Below are positions 45,380-56,885 of a stretch of DNA of 64,000 nucleotides, piece by piece (the stretch's first letter is position 1; each line of letters opens with the position of its first letter). The position numbers and the translations under genes were made by a program. This DNA comes from Fusarium oxysporum f. sp. lycopersici 4287 (taxonomy: Eukaryota > Ascomycota > Sordariomycetes > Hypocreales > Nectriaceae): NCBI RefSeq assembly GCF_000149955.1, contig NC_030997.1, positions 1,286,714 to 1,350,713 on the forward strand, read 5' to 3'. The notes below the pieces were generated by a model. That model ran no database searches. It was not told the origin of the DNA and saw nothing but the letters and a program-made list of their open reading frames with translations.

Positions 45380-47140
45380 ACCAGCCTAGTGCTATCATGC
45401 AACACGTCCGCATGCACTGGCACCGCTGTATCGGGTGACGCACTCGCGTCATGATTTACAGCGAGATGTCAACTGCATCAGCAGCAGGTGAGAAGCATGA
45501 ATGAGCTTTCAAGCAGCAATTAACTTGAGTTTCGAGAGCTTGGAAGACTTCGGGACGTAGAAGCTACTCTGTAAGGAAAAGAAAGCGTTCGCGACTACAC
45601 CACAACTTCACGACAACATCAGGCTTTGGAATGTAGAACAGGATGATCGGTAGAGCTACCCTCAGAGCGATTCAGGCGAGGCGCGCCCACGCCCAGCACC
45701 GCCATGGGACCTGGCTTACACGACATCTACTCACGTGAGAAGGAACGGGTTAGGCCGCAATGCTGTCTCGAAATGATACTGATGAGTGGCCCATGGAGAT
45801 CACGGAGATGTACAACAAGTACCTTCTGAATGACGCAGGGATTAGCATCGTGCCGTATGACGGGGACAAAGGCAACTAATCCACATGCAGTAGTTGGCTG
45901 ATCATGAATTTGTTTAAAATTCCTACGCTGTAGTTTGGTAAGCCCAATGCAAAAAACCTCCATGACGGAATTCTCGATGTTTTCACCCCCATTTTCCTGA
46001 ATGACTGTATCAACCGGAGGGCAAGCCTCCAACAAGAACGCAAATACAATGAGATTGCCTGAGCACATGCGATGCCAGAATAGACAAGCACGAGGTCATC
46101 GTCTCTGGGGCGTGCGGCAAAATCAGGACCCCCTGCACTAGACAGACGATCAGGCTGCGTTAGATATCTCCAACGCGAGCCAGAGTGATATGTATTCGAT
46201 GTCCATGCGTTATATGACCCAGTCACGTGCGAGGCGCGTGATGTGAGCATCAGCTGTCAGGTCTATCAACTCATATGGATGCAAACATAAAAGGGAACTG
46301 AGGGTCGATATGCGGCAGAATTCTCGACAACTGCATGGAAATGGAGAACATGGCATTCCTGAGAGGAAACGCAAACTTCGGTCATGCGCAGGCTAAACAC
46401 GGTGGTCTCTGAATGTGGATTTTTAGAGACTTGATCGATCCTCTAACTTGGGGAGCATACCAATTACCCAGGCCATCAAAATAAGAGTTTCAAGTGTCTA
46501 CTAAGTTAACTTAGACTTACCGCTACTCCAATGATAATTAATTCCGACACAAAAAAAGAGCATCGGCTGTGCCAAGGTTTGCGGATGTCTTGAATCACTC
46601 AACCTTCGTAGCATACGATAGTGATGAAACACCGTGAAACATATATACACCTTGACAATGACTCGCGGCTTAGTAGAGGCTACTCTGCAAACTTGACCAC
46701 TCAAACCTTGAGCCTGTCACTTACACAACCACTGTGTTAAACCAGAAGTGTATTACTAACCTTATAACTGACTTATGAACTCAATACCACTACCACCTTT
46801 TCCTTTAAGGCCGGGTAGAGAGTCATAATCTAGGTTTTCATGATATCAGCTTTACATTGTAGTGATTTGTCAGACATTTTGGTAGAATATCTAAGTTGTA
46901 AGCCAGATGTGTTATTTGCAGTTAAGACTTGTGGCTGAGAGCTTAAATCAGCACAGAGAATTTAGTTACTTTCACAATAAAGAGTCACGCCACAGACAAT
47001 GAGTCATCTCAAAACTCAGCTAATGTTCTTGTTCGGATATAAATAAAGTCGCCTCCCTTCTTTTAAGCCCAGCACATCTTCCACTTTCTGATCGTCTTCG
47101 CGTATTTCTACCAACATGGCCACAACCCGCTTGCTCCACA
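45380..47140. other. Intergenic before 2EXR copy 2
   Basis: 1.76 kb. A minus-strand block at 45727-46250 has two overlapping coding-like frames without a known motif and may be a gene relic. 46400-47100 is AT-rich. No supported gene. Confidence 0.4.
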
Positions 47141-48139
47141 ATGAGTCGCGCCACTTTTCACCCATTCCCGAACTTGCCTGTCGAAATCCGGCTGCAAATC
47201 TGGGAAGATGCATGTTTTGATTGGAGCTGTGGCCGCTCTGGTCTGCACTATATCAAATTGGATGAGAACCGGCAACTTGCCCCCCTGAACTGCGAATGGC
47301 AAACGACTGGTCCAAGAAACAGATCGGCATATCTATGGCACGCAGGTCTTTGGACTGCTTGCAATGAATCTCGAGATATTGCTGCAAAGCATTGGAGTAA
47401 TCAGGGTTGGTCAGATTTCCAGGAGAACACCAAGGAAAAATGTCTTGGTGATGTCATCTGGTTCGATACGCCATTTCCTCCTCTCGTTATCCTTCGCACA
47501 GGGCTTATACACAGGAAAGGCGACTACGAACCCTGGCATCAAGTTGCTGATATGCACAGTGATATATTTTGCGTCACCGCTGAGTCATGGGAACCATTGG
47601 TCAGGAACTGGAAACCCCTTCATGTCGAGGCCGAGGATGAATGGGGGCGCCACTTTATTGAAGATGTTCTCAACATCGCCGTTGAGTTTGACCCGTCATG
47701 GAACCTGTTGCTCAAAAAATTCACCCCGGATAACCGCATCAAGGACTATCCTCCGGCTTTGGGCTTTTTAATCAGATTACTTTTGGACCAGGCCCATGCC
47801 AAGGAACACAGGAAGAGGGTTCAACTTATCGATAGAAACGTTCTATGGAACGTCGATAATGAACGACTGGCTTGTCATCCGATCTACGTGGATTGCAACC
47901 ACGAATATTTCGAAGTGCATTTCTTTGACCTCCGGTGTGATAGTCCACTGTCTCATTTTCTGTCCTTGCTCGATAGTTTGATAGGCGACAAGTTGACCAA
48001 GATCGAGTACGGAGAGCAGAGCTTCAAGTATTCTTTAAGCGAATCAGATTGGGAGCAGGACGATCGACTCTCTCCGAAAGAACTAATGGGATTTGTTGTG
48101 AGGCGGGATAACCTGCGTCCATGGAACCTTATCAGATGA
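47141..48139 (+). CDS. 2EXR-domain protein, copy 2 (intact)
   Basis: Intronless, 332 residues, opening with FHPFPNLPVEIRLQIWEDACF. It keeps all blocks seen in copy 1 (NRSAYLWHAGLW, ACNESRDI, VEFDPSWN, YVDCNHEYFEV, LLDSLIGDKL, VVRRD near the C-terminus) but the regions between them differ strongly. No targeting signal is visible. Function unknown. The pair of intact copies with two dead relatives points to birth-and-death evolution in this part of the genome. Confidence 0.85.
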   Translation: MSRATFHPFPNLPVEIRLQIWEDACFDWSCGRSGLHYIKLDENRQLAPLNCEWQTTGPRNRSAYLWHAGLWTACNESRDIAAKHWSNQGWSDFQENTKEKCLGDVIWFDTPFPPLVILRTGLIHRKGDYEPWHQVADMHSDIFCVTAESWEPLVRNWKPLHVEAEDEWGRHFIEDVLNIAVEFDPSWNLLLKKFTPDNRIKDYPPALGFLIRLLLDQAHAKEHRKRVQLIDRNVLWNVDNERLACHPIYVDCNHEYFEVHFFDLRCDSPLSHFLSLLDSLIGDKLTKIEYGEQSFKYSLSESDWEQDDRLSPKELMGFVVRRDNLRPWNLIR

Positions 48140-49108
48140 TACGCCAAAAAGCTTATCTTGGACTATCGCGTAGGTAGCTTATGCTGCCTAAGGTCTTCGT
48201 TTTTGGGAAACCCTTTAGTTTGGCTCGGAGACACATGGGAAGAGATGTGAAGAAAAGCGAACATCGGCAGTGCTTGTTATTCTTAGTTTATGATCTGGAT
48301 TTTGGAAACAAGTTTAGGATCAATTTATTTGTCCTGTCATGAACAATTACGTCTGCTGTTTTGGGCCAGAGTCGCTGAAAATAAGTGAAATACGCAACCT
48401 GTGTAAACCTGTTCAATGAGCGGAATTTGTGTCTCAAGTTCACCAGTGGCCTCAATGTCTTCAATCGCAATCGCCTTCTGGTAAGCACTGACGGTACGAG
48501 TGGAGGTTAATCTTCCCAGAGCGTCAAATAATATATGATGCTGATTTTCAGGGCGCACTGTTCGAGAAAATAAAGACGGCGTTGGTTTGGTGTCATTGCG
48601 TCGAGATTTCCATTCAAAGAAAATGTCAAATTGACGCTACAGCAACAGTTTCAGTTTACAGCAAACATTTTCTCATCCCATGGTGAGTCTTATCCACTTT
48701 GCCCATGGGAAGCGGTACAAACTCCCTGGAGGTAGCAAGGGCCATGGACGACCAAGTCTAACAGTGACAGTCAAATGCCAGACCGTCAAGCCGAATTTGG
48801 ACGACGCTGCGATTAATTTAACGCACGATCAGTCTTTTAGACGCTTTTGAATGGTAGCTAAATTAATATATTTCGTATCCTCGTACTCGCGAGTCGTATT
48901 ACTGTGGTTTCTTGCGAGTGTCATCTCCATGTACTGCGTGCGTACCCCGGAATGATGGACCGCGGTTGCTTTGGTGGTTAGGTTTACTACCAAGGGCAGT
49001 CTCCCTACAGAGAATGACGCATGGAGGTGCCTCGATATTTGAGACGACCGCGAATTGAGGCAGGCAAACACATTGAACTTGCCTGAGTGTCCGGTCGAGT
49101 TCAACACC
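48140..49108. other. Intergenic
   Basis: 969 bases. The minus frame at 48829-49158 overlaps the first exon of the following micro-exon locus and has no motif. Nothing else supported. Confidence 0.4.
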
Positions 49109-50301
49109 ATGAAAAGCATTCCGATCCCCAGTCTTGTTTTTCCCTTCTTCAAGCCCATCGGAACTCCGCGGTGAGTATGTCCATTCCCACCATCGAAATA
49201 TCATCATCATCGACTTATTGCTGACTATTTCTCTCTTGTCATAGTCGTCTACCGCCACCTTTGGTAAGTTGTGATGCCTTGTCAAATGTTGATGACGAGC
49301 TGATTGCTAACCACTGTCCTCTGCACAGCTTCAGCTGTCCAACGTATGTATCGCATTAGTCTTGGGATGGTCAATTGCTAACCTTGATGTTTCTTTCGCC
49401 ACAGATCAACCAAATCTCTTTCGTCGTAAGTATTCCCTGTTTCACTGGCATCAACTCACCGAAATTTGTGTTCGAGAAGGATTCTGACCTGCTTCTAGAA
49501 CAACCATTCATAATGCCTCGCGTAATTTTGCCTTCATAATCTATAAGATCCCGTGATGCCAATATTCTTAGAACGCCTCGAAAAAATATTGGAACAACGT
49601 AAGAATTCATCGAACATATCCCCCAATGCCATGACCAAACACCCTACCGATTAGCGAACGTACTCTCAATGATATCCAGAACTATGAGGTTCCTTTGCCG
49701 CGAGACCACCTGCTTCTCTTTCCCAGAGTCCGACCGGCGGTTACGCTCGTGGCCCCTCTCAAAACCCCCCAACACACCATTGTCGACATGCTCGAACGAC
49801 ACCAGACCAAGTCTAGTGAACAGCATTTGGGAAATAAATCGGGATCTTCATTAAGTACTAAGTAAATACTGACGAGTTTTTTAGGACACAAACGACTACC
49901 AGCACTCCCGGGGTGGCCACGGCCACGGGCGTGGTGGCGCTTCGCGCGTAAGTTCATTCTTTGACACTCTTGGATCAAATGACTAACTTGTGTAACAACG
50001 GAACTTCTCCACCGTAAGTGCAGTTATCCGAGTGGTTTCGATTGTCGATTTTTTGACGTATATATAGGATTAGTCTTCGACCTCCTCGCGTCGCCCTTCG
50101 CTCTGACTACGCGTAAGTGCGTTCTTCCAATCGGGCTACTGCTATTCATCATACGATGCTAGCAACTTGAACTACACGTAAGGCATGAACGGCATGAGTG
50201 GCCTTCAAGGCATGGGCATGAACAGCATGAGTGGCTTTGGAAGTGCTTTGGCTAAGGCTCCAATACCATGGCCATCTAAAACCGTTCCATCAAAGAGTTG
50301 A
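49109..50301 (+). pseudogene. Micro-exon locus of unknown function (possibly partly decayed)
   Basis: Nine strong 5' splice-site sequences occur on the plus strand in about 1 kb: 49171 GTGAGT, 49264 GTAAGT, 49344 GTATGT, 49426 GTAAGT, 49599 GTAAGA, 49948 GTAAGT, 50014 GTAAGT, 50113 GTAAGT and 50178 GTAAGG. The first exons splice cleanly: 49109-49170 (MKSIPIPSLVFPFF...), 49245-49263 (19 bases), 49329-49343 (15 bases) and 49405-49425 (21 bases), all in one frame. Later candidate exons are 49572-49598 (NASKKYWNN), 49885-49947 (an RGGHGHGRGG segment) and a block from 50128 that ends in a Gly/Met-rich tail (GMNGMSGLQGMGMNSMSG) with a stop at 50299-50301. A TAA just before the tail and one missing AG acceptor near 49990 prevent a single full reading. 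No known family. Confidence 0.4.
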
Positions 50302-50578
50302 CCTGCTTCAAGCCATGGTCCTTCTGGATAGTACAAAAAGCAGTTGGTCATCACATAAAAAGCCTGTTGAATTAAGATAGACATAGTCGCCTTTCATGAT
50401 TGCGCAATGCAAACATAAGAGTGGAAACTACTGAGAAAGATGAGTAGCTACAAGGAGATTAGTATGAGTCTTTCCCATACATACGAACAGGCCAGATTTC
50501 GTAGAATCTAATAAAGTTTGCGAAATACAATAGGTATGCCTCAATGATCATGCCACAAGGGTACCAGATCTACCTACC
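50302..50578. other. Intergenic
   Basis: 277 bases between the micro-exon locus and the convergent transporter gene; nothing seen. Confidence 0.5.
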
Positions 50579-51932
50579 TCAGATCCGGCCAAATATCCCC
50601 TTCTCTGTCCACCTCTTGGCCACAGTAGCAAGACATCCACCAAACAAGCACATCACACCGCTGAAAACAGAAACCTGAAAGAATCCGCCATACTTGCTCA
50701 CAAGAACACCATTCACAGGCGGACCGATTAAAGCTGCAAAAGAGCTAACGGCCAGCCCCATTCCCATATAAGTCCCATTGTTTCGCGGATCCTTTGACAC
50801 GAGTGTGAAGGCTGCTGACACGCCGGAGATGATTGTTCCAGAACAAAAGCCAAACACCAGAGCATAAACCACCAAGGCTGCTGTGGTCTTTGCTTCGTTC
50901 ATGCAGAGAATCACTACCCCGGTGCATAATCCTCCCAGAGCGTAAATGTTGAGTCTACCGTACTTATCTGCGAGTACTCCCGGAAAGATACGACCAAAAG
51001 TTGACGCAGCGTTCGTAATGGCGAGTAGATATGACGCCAACGTGGGATTGACACCTCGTGACACCGCGTAAGTCGGGATGAAGAAGAGCGGAGCAAACAT
51101 GCCGATGAAGAGAAAGAACAGTGACCCTATCACAAGCAAATACAAAGGGTCCTTGAAAGGTGCAATTAAGAAGAACGAGGTCTTTATACTTGGCAAACGG
51201 GGTCTGATCGCGATGCATGAAAAGGACATGAGAGGTATCATGACAAAGCCCATGATGCGAATGGACCAGCCAAAACCAAGAGACGAATCGTTCAACATCT
51301 TTGATAATGCGATCGGAAAGACAACTCCGCCGATAGAGGAGCCTGAAACGGCTATTCCGAGAGCTGCAGCTCTTTTCTTGTCAAAGTATTGGGAAACGGC
51401 AGCGAAAGCGGGGATCTGGAGGAATGCCATTGCAGTGCCCATGAGAATACCTTGAGCAAGCATGAAATGCCAATATTCGGTGCATAAACTCGTCATCATG
51501 GTCGCAAAGACGTACGCAACAGCGGCTGGGCGAAGGACCTAAGAAACAATTAGCCTGAATCATCTCATGATGCGTTTGAAAACGTACCCAAGAACCATAA
51601 CGATCAAACATGGGGCCACTCAAAGCCCCAACAGCGAATTGTATGAATGTCGAAATTGAACCGATCCAAGCGATTGCATCCTCTGAGTGTCCTCGAAGTT
51701 GGTGAGTCATGTAGTATTCTTGAAGAACGCCGAAAGAATTGGCGAAACCGAGGCATGAGAAGAATATGCAGGCTGATCCAGCGGCGACCAGCCACGCTTG
51801 GAGACCGCCATCTGGCGCATGTGAAAGATCAAGAGGGCCGCTAGCTGCTATCTTCTCCGCTTGGTCCGTATTGTTGCCGAAATCAGAAAGTGGCTGGTCC
51901 TGAAGCCTCTTGGTGTCGTCCTTATTGGTCAT
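50579..51932 (-). CDS. MFS monocarboxylate-type transporter (MCT/SLC16-like)
   Basis: Two exons: 51588-51932 and 50579-51538, with a 49-nt intron (GTACGT donor); 434 residues. The first helix carries APDGGLQAWLVAAG, the DGG(F/Y)GW-type motif that opens fungal MCT-family proteins, followed by NSFGVLQEYY. Twelve hydrophobic segments are apparent, with FDRYGSW after TM2 and DKYGRLNIYALGGL after the central loop. Family members carry monocarboxylates, riboflavin or unknown small acids across membranes. The gene is divergent from a Zn2Cys6 regulator across only 352 bases, a layout common for transporter-regulator pairs. Substrate unknown. Confidence 0.9.
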
Positions 51933-52284
51933 GATAAGGGACAGCGAAAATGATGCTGAAGTAGTGTCTTGGTAAGAGATTCTTCAATCGAAGATCTCTG
52001 TGGCATGAAATATTCCTTATTCATATTTCCAGGTCCCATACTCCTTTTATGTTGAACAGGACGGCCAAGGAGTCAAGTCGCCTACTAGCTCCTATCATGC
52101 GTACATGAGGATTGGCCAATGACGATCTAACGGAGTATACATGGCCAACTTCTACATGGTTTCATGTAGCAAGGAGGAGAAGGACCTTCTTGGCACCTTT
52201 GCCACCGTTCTCACCACTTCAATTACACAATTCTCCCGCATCCCAAGGCCTTCTCGCAAATCAACATCATCAGAGACCGCCAAA
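51933..52284. promoter_or_regulatory. Shared divergent promoter of the MCT transporter and a Zn2Cys6 regulator
   Basis: 352 bases only. No clear CGG inverted pair or TATA box found, but both genes must be driven from here. Confidence 0.45.
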
Positions 52285-54638
52285 ATGGAATCTGTGCGTC
52301 GACGACGAAGACCAGCTGTGTACCTGACTCTATTTCATTATATCAAGGCATGGCTAATGTTCTCTCAGGTCCTGCGATCTTTGCCGGAAGCGCAAGATGC
52401 GCTGTAACCGAGGATCGCCGTGTAGCAATTGCATGCGCGCAAGAAAAGGCGATTGCGTCTACGAGAATCCCCCTCCAGCTGAAAGAAGCACAACAGGTCA
52501 AGATCATGTCGCCGATACTGGGGGAGACTTCAATGCATTTCTCTCATTACCAACACCTGAAGATCTTGTCGCAAGCGCAAACTCTGGATTACCTGGTGTG
52601 AGTACAGGAGCAGCAAGCTCTTCAACAGGTGCGCCGACACCAGTCAGTCAATCGTCTGTTCAGGAACTCGGCATCCTTCGAAACAGAGTGTGTCAGCTCG
52701 AGAGCCAATTATCATCAACCACTGCAGTACCATCGCAATCGCATGTCTCAACACCAGCTTCAACACTTGAAACCTCATCATCAAGATTGGGCGGAACGTT
52801 TCACCTGCACTCTCAAGGACAACATGTTGGCGCATTAGCAACGCCTCGAGCCATCTCTCACAAGTCGCGGTTCTTCGGGCAAAGCCATTTTGTCTGTGGA
52901 TTACCATTGGTAAGGCGCGATACTTCAATTCGCATTCGCAGATGCTAACAAAGAATAGCTCAGAGACATTATAGAAGCAATTGACCAGTACGCAACTGAG
53001 ACCTCAGGTCTTGTTGTCGCAGTTCAAAAGTGCAAGACTATGGCAAAGCGCATCAAAGCACTACGTGCACCAGCATGGCCGACACCACTCACCACTGAAT
53101 TGGCATCCAAAGCAGTTTGCGACAGTCTCGTCGAGTGTTACCTGAAAGGTATAGAGAAGGTGTATCGTATACTTCACATACCGACATTTAGGAACAAGTA
53201 TGATGCTCTGTGGACCGCTGATGTTGAGTCAGATAGGGACTTTGTGGCTCAGCTCAAATTGGTGCTTGCGCTGGGCGCGACGACCTACGATGACAATTTC
53301 TCGTTACGAGCCTCGGCCGTTCAATGGATATACGAAGTTCAGACGTGGATATCAGAGCCAGAGTTCAAATCAAGACTTGGTGTTCAGTTTCTTCAGACAA
53401 ATATTCTGCTTGTTCTTGCCCGGGAGATGGTCTCCGTGGGAGGGGAATCGTCCTGGATCGCATGCGGTTCACTCCTCAGGACCGCCGTGTCGATGGGTCT
53501 GCACAGAGATCCCGCACTGTTATCGAAAACTACGACAATGGCTTGTGAGATGCGACGAAGACTCTGGAACACGATACTGGAACTCTGCCTTCAGTCAAGT
53601 CTCTCGTCTGGTGGACCACCAATGATCACAGAAGGAGAGTTCGATACTGAGCCGCCTGGGAATTTTGACGATGACCAGATCATTATCGACAGTGCGACCC
53701 CTAGACCTGACAACGTCCTTACTCAAGTTTCGACGCCAAGGGCATTGCGAATGACATTTGCGTCTCGTCTCAAAGTTGTCAAGCTACTTAATGACCTCAG
53801 GTCTGGCGAATCATACCAAGAGACATTGCGTCTTGATGCAGAACTGAAAGCTTCATACAAGGAAGCCAATCGGGTGTTGAAGGACTGTAAGAAGGGCCAA
53901 AACTCACCAACGGAGTTTGAGCTTTCTGTAGGTGACTTCATCATGCGTCGGTATCTCTGCGCACTTCACTTTCCTTACTATGGACTCTCTTTACAAGAAC
54001 CGAGCTATGCCTTCTCACGGAAGATGACGGTCGAGTCAGCTTTCAGAATGTGGTCCACTGTATCCTCAGATAGTGCCGGCGGGGCAACCTCTCCAGACAA
54101 GCAACAATTCGCGCGTCTCGTCACATGCAGCTCCGGGTTCTTTCGGCTCTCAGCATGGCAGTCCAGTATTTTACTCGTCCTCGAACTGAGGAGTACGGTC
54201 CAAGAGGACGATGGCTTTTCCTTGGCACCAGTACGACCAGACTTGTTGAACGTCATGGAGGACTCGAAATCATGGAACTTGCGAACCATTGAAGCGGGCG
54301 AGACGAATATTAAAGGCTATCTCATGCTATCGATCTTGATGGCACAAATCAAAGGCATCATGCGACACTTATCCGAAACTGAGATCGTTGAGTCCATAGT
54401 GAAAGCTGGTGAAGAGGCGATGCAAGACGCATTGGTAGTGTTTGAATCGCTTCTGGCTCAATTACAACCTGAAGGTACAGAGATTCAAGATTTACAGGAA
54501 ATTGATCTTACCTTTATGGATGACTGGGATTCTCTGGTGAGTGCGTTGCCCGAGATGTTGAATCATTGCTGACATTGACAGATGGTTGACGATTTTCTTG
54601 ATGATGGAGTTTCGGATCCGATGGCATGGATATTTTGA
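52285..54638 (+). CDS. Zn2Cys6 transcription factor with fungal-specific middle domain
   Basis: Four exons: 52285-52319, 52369-52909, 52959-54536 and 54582-54638; introns 49, 49 and 45 nt; 736 residues. The short first exon encodes MESVRRRRRPAV and splices into the zinc cluster (Cys14, 17, 24, 30, 33, 41). A coiled-coil-like SSVQELGILRNRVCQLESQL follows. The PF04082-type domain shows VYRILHIPTF, GSLLRTAVSMGLHRDP and MRRRLWNTILEL. Without the last intron the frame would end at 54572; splicing it replaces a short tail by MVDDFLDDGVSDPMAWIF, a more typical acidic end, so I prefer it. Probably regulates the adjacent divergent transporter; this is inferred from position. Confidence 0.9.
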
Positions 54639-55382
54639 TCTTTTCGAAACACATACTGTATCCAGCCGAAGTTGTAACGTACTCAGGGAGTACAGATGGT
54701 GGATTATGTCGTGAGATTTGAGTGTCAGTGGTTCTGGACATACCACACGCAAGCCATAGAGCTGAGCGTTTCTTCACAACGGCGCTGGGCGTTATTCTAT
54801 ATGACATTGTCTGATAACCTAATTAATGGATAAAAATTATATGTCAGTTTAAAGGTATGAATTGCATGCGTGGTACGTCGGTGTTGCGAGGTTCTGTTCA
54901 AAGCTTGGTCGGGGGGTCACTGAGGTGGACGGTGATAATGCATAACAGCATAAATCAAGTCCGACGAGTACTCGTGTTATCGCACCATCAGCGATGCACA
55001 AGAAAGAATTTATGCAATGGGCTCCACAGTAGTGAAGTTTATGCATTTAGTGCATGTCATGGCAATAGTGGTTTCGGCGAGACAAGTCAAATAACCTTCA
55101 CTGAAACGCATCTTGAATTACTTACTTCATTCAATTGACTGCCCCTCCAAGCACATGGTATTGTTTCTTATTCATTTGTCTCCAGTTACACGCTGCTCAT
55201 TAGTGTCTGCCAGTTCACAGTGAATCTGCATAAAAGAAGTGTCCCACCTTTCTCTCAATTGGTCCAATCGCATAACAGCACCAAAACCTCAACTCCAACA
55301 ACACTGGTTCATCCATTTCTCAACAGATCATCAATGCCAGACATCACAGATGGCAAAAGGAAGAACTGGATGGCGTTGGGAT
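54639..55382. other. Intergenic
   Basis: 744 bases, regulator 3' flank and sequence before tRNA-Ile. Short frames only. Confidence 0.45.
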
Positions 55383-55476
55383 TGCTCCCGCCAGGGCTTG
55401 AACCTGAGACCTTCGCATTACCGACACTCGGGTTGAAGTATTAGTACGACGCTCTAACCAACTGAGCTACGGAAGC
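55383..55476 (-). tRNA. tRNA-Ile(AAT) with 20-nt intron
   Basis: Minus-strand cloverleaf: acceptor GCTTCCG with CGGGAGC (one wobble), D stem GCTC/GAGC, anticodon stem TCGTA/TGCGA, loop CTAATA with anticodon AAT, T stem TCAGG/CCTGG, discriminator A. A 20-nt intron follows position 37. Confidence 0.92.
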
Positions 55477-55913
55477 CACCAGTTTTGATTGGTGGACAAG
55501 GTCTCACCAGAGTTCACAAGCTTGCTGTGGAGTTGGGACGAGGCAGATGTAGCTGATCTCACAGATTTGTATTGGTTGTGGACTTGCCAGCACCGACATC
55601 GATGGTGCAATCGTCACCTTCACATTCTCATGAACCTAGATGCCCGGCCAGCAATTCACGGGCAAAGTCTCATTACGGTTGAAGTACAGCTAATTAGGAT
55701 TACTGTCATGACTCAGAAGTTTCGAGAGCTCAAATGGATAAGGGACTGTAAGAGTTGGTTGAGGACATCACTGGGGAATAGAAACATTTAAAGCACCAAA
55801 TCGTATTTCAGTTGTCTATAAGTATATGCGATAGATCTAGCACAAAACATATGGGTGAAGTAAAAAGTCCACCATCCACCTCCTTCCTTCAAACAATCAC
55901 ACCATTAAACCAT
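55477..55913. other. Intergenic between tRNA-Ile and the cell-wall gene
   Basis: 437 bases; tRNA upstream side and the 3' flank of the cell-wall gene. No other gene. Confidence 0.5.
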
Positions 55914-56885
55914 TTAGAGCATGGCAAGAGCACCAACGACGGCAATGATACCGGCAGGGACAACCTGGGCGGCACCAGCAGTGACGACGTGAGTAGGGGT
56001 AGTAGCAGGAGGAGCACCAGCGGGCTGGGTACCGGCAGGGGGGTTGTAGGCGGGAGCGGTAGCAGGCTTGGTAGCAACGGGAGCAACAGAGCAAGCAGTG
56101 GGGGTGACGAGAGAACCCTCACCGTTGAAGGGAGAGTAGCCAAGGCACTCAGAGTAGGTAGCAGCGCAGTAAGCCATGTTAGCGTCAGCACCAGTGCGGC
56201 ACTTGTTGTAGGCGTCGGAGCACTTCTCAGCACAGTCCTTGTTCTCGGCGGGAGAAGAGGGCTTGGGGGGAGCATAGCCAGTAGGAACAATAGGCTTGGT
56301 GGTGGTGAAGTGGCAGTCAGGGACGGTGACGGTGCCGGGAGCAGTGACGGGGATGGTCTTGTTGCCATAGGTGAGGGTGGTGGCCTCAGGGCAGTAGGTG
56401 GTGACAGCGGTGACAACCTCAGTGGTGTAGACAGCAGTGGGCTTTCCACCAGCGTGGCAAGAGGTAGGCTTGACGAACTTGCCGCTCTCCCAGGGGTTGT
56501 AGTTCAGGCAGGCAGCGTACTCAGCAGCGCAGGTAGCCATGTTGGCGTTGGGGGCGACACGGCAGTCATCGTACTTGTCAGAGCACATCTCAGCGCAGTC
56601 CTTAGCGTGAGTGGGCTTGGGAGGAGCAGCATAGCCGGTGCCGGTAGCAACGGGCTTGGTGACGGTGCAAGAGCAGTCCTCGATGGTGAGGGTGGTGGCC
56701 TCGGTGACGGTGTAGGTCTTGTCGCCGTAGGTGAGGGTGGTGGCACCGGGGCAGTAGGTGGTCAGGTGAGTGACGACCTCAGTGGTGTAGTGGACGGTCT
56801 CGTTGGAGGGAGGAGCGTAGTGGGGAGAGGCGGTGGCAGCGCCGATGAGGACGCTGGCGATGGAGGCGGACTTGATGAAACCCAT
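55914..56885 (-). CDS. GPI-anchored cell-wall protein with an internal duplication
   Basis: Single exon, 323 residues, ATG at 56883-56885. A signal peptide (GFIKSASIASVLIGAATAS) and a C-terminal hydrophobic tail (PAGIIAVVGALAML) after a Pro/Ala/Thr-rich stretch indicate secretion and a GPI anchor. The body holds two copies of one module of about 120 residues: YTTEVVT-TTYCP-ATTLTYG, then a KDCAEMCSDKYDDCR or KDCAEKCSDAYNKCR cysteine block, then YAACLNYNPW or YSECLGYSPF. The YTTEVVT/TYCP pattern is common in clock-controlled and stress-related fungal wall proteins (Ccg-6-like). Codon use is extremely biased (third-position C), which opens long false frames on the other strand and suggests very high expression. 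A TTTATAAA box lies at 57026-57033 and a pyrimidine-rich leader tract near 56990. Confidence 0.88.
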   Translation of the reverse strand: MGFIKSASIASVLIGAATASPHYAPPSNETVHYTTEVVTHLTTYCPGATTLTYGDKTYTVTEATTLTIEDCSCTVTKPVATGTGYAAPPKPTHAKDCAEMCSDKYDDCRVAPNANMATCAAEYAACLNYNPWESGKFVKPTSCHAGGKPTAVYTTEVVTAVTTYCPEATTLTYGNKTIPVTAPGTVTVPDCHFTTTKPIVPTGYAPPKPSSPAENKDCAEKCSDAYNKCRTGADANMAYCAATYSECLGYSPFNGEGSLVTPTACSVAPVATKPATAPAYNPPAGTQPAGAPPATTPTHVVTAGAAQVVPAGIIAVVGALAML

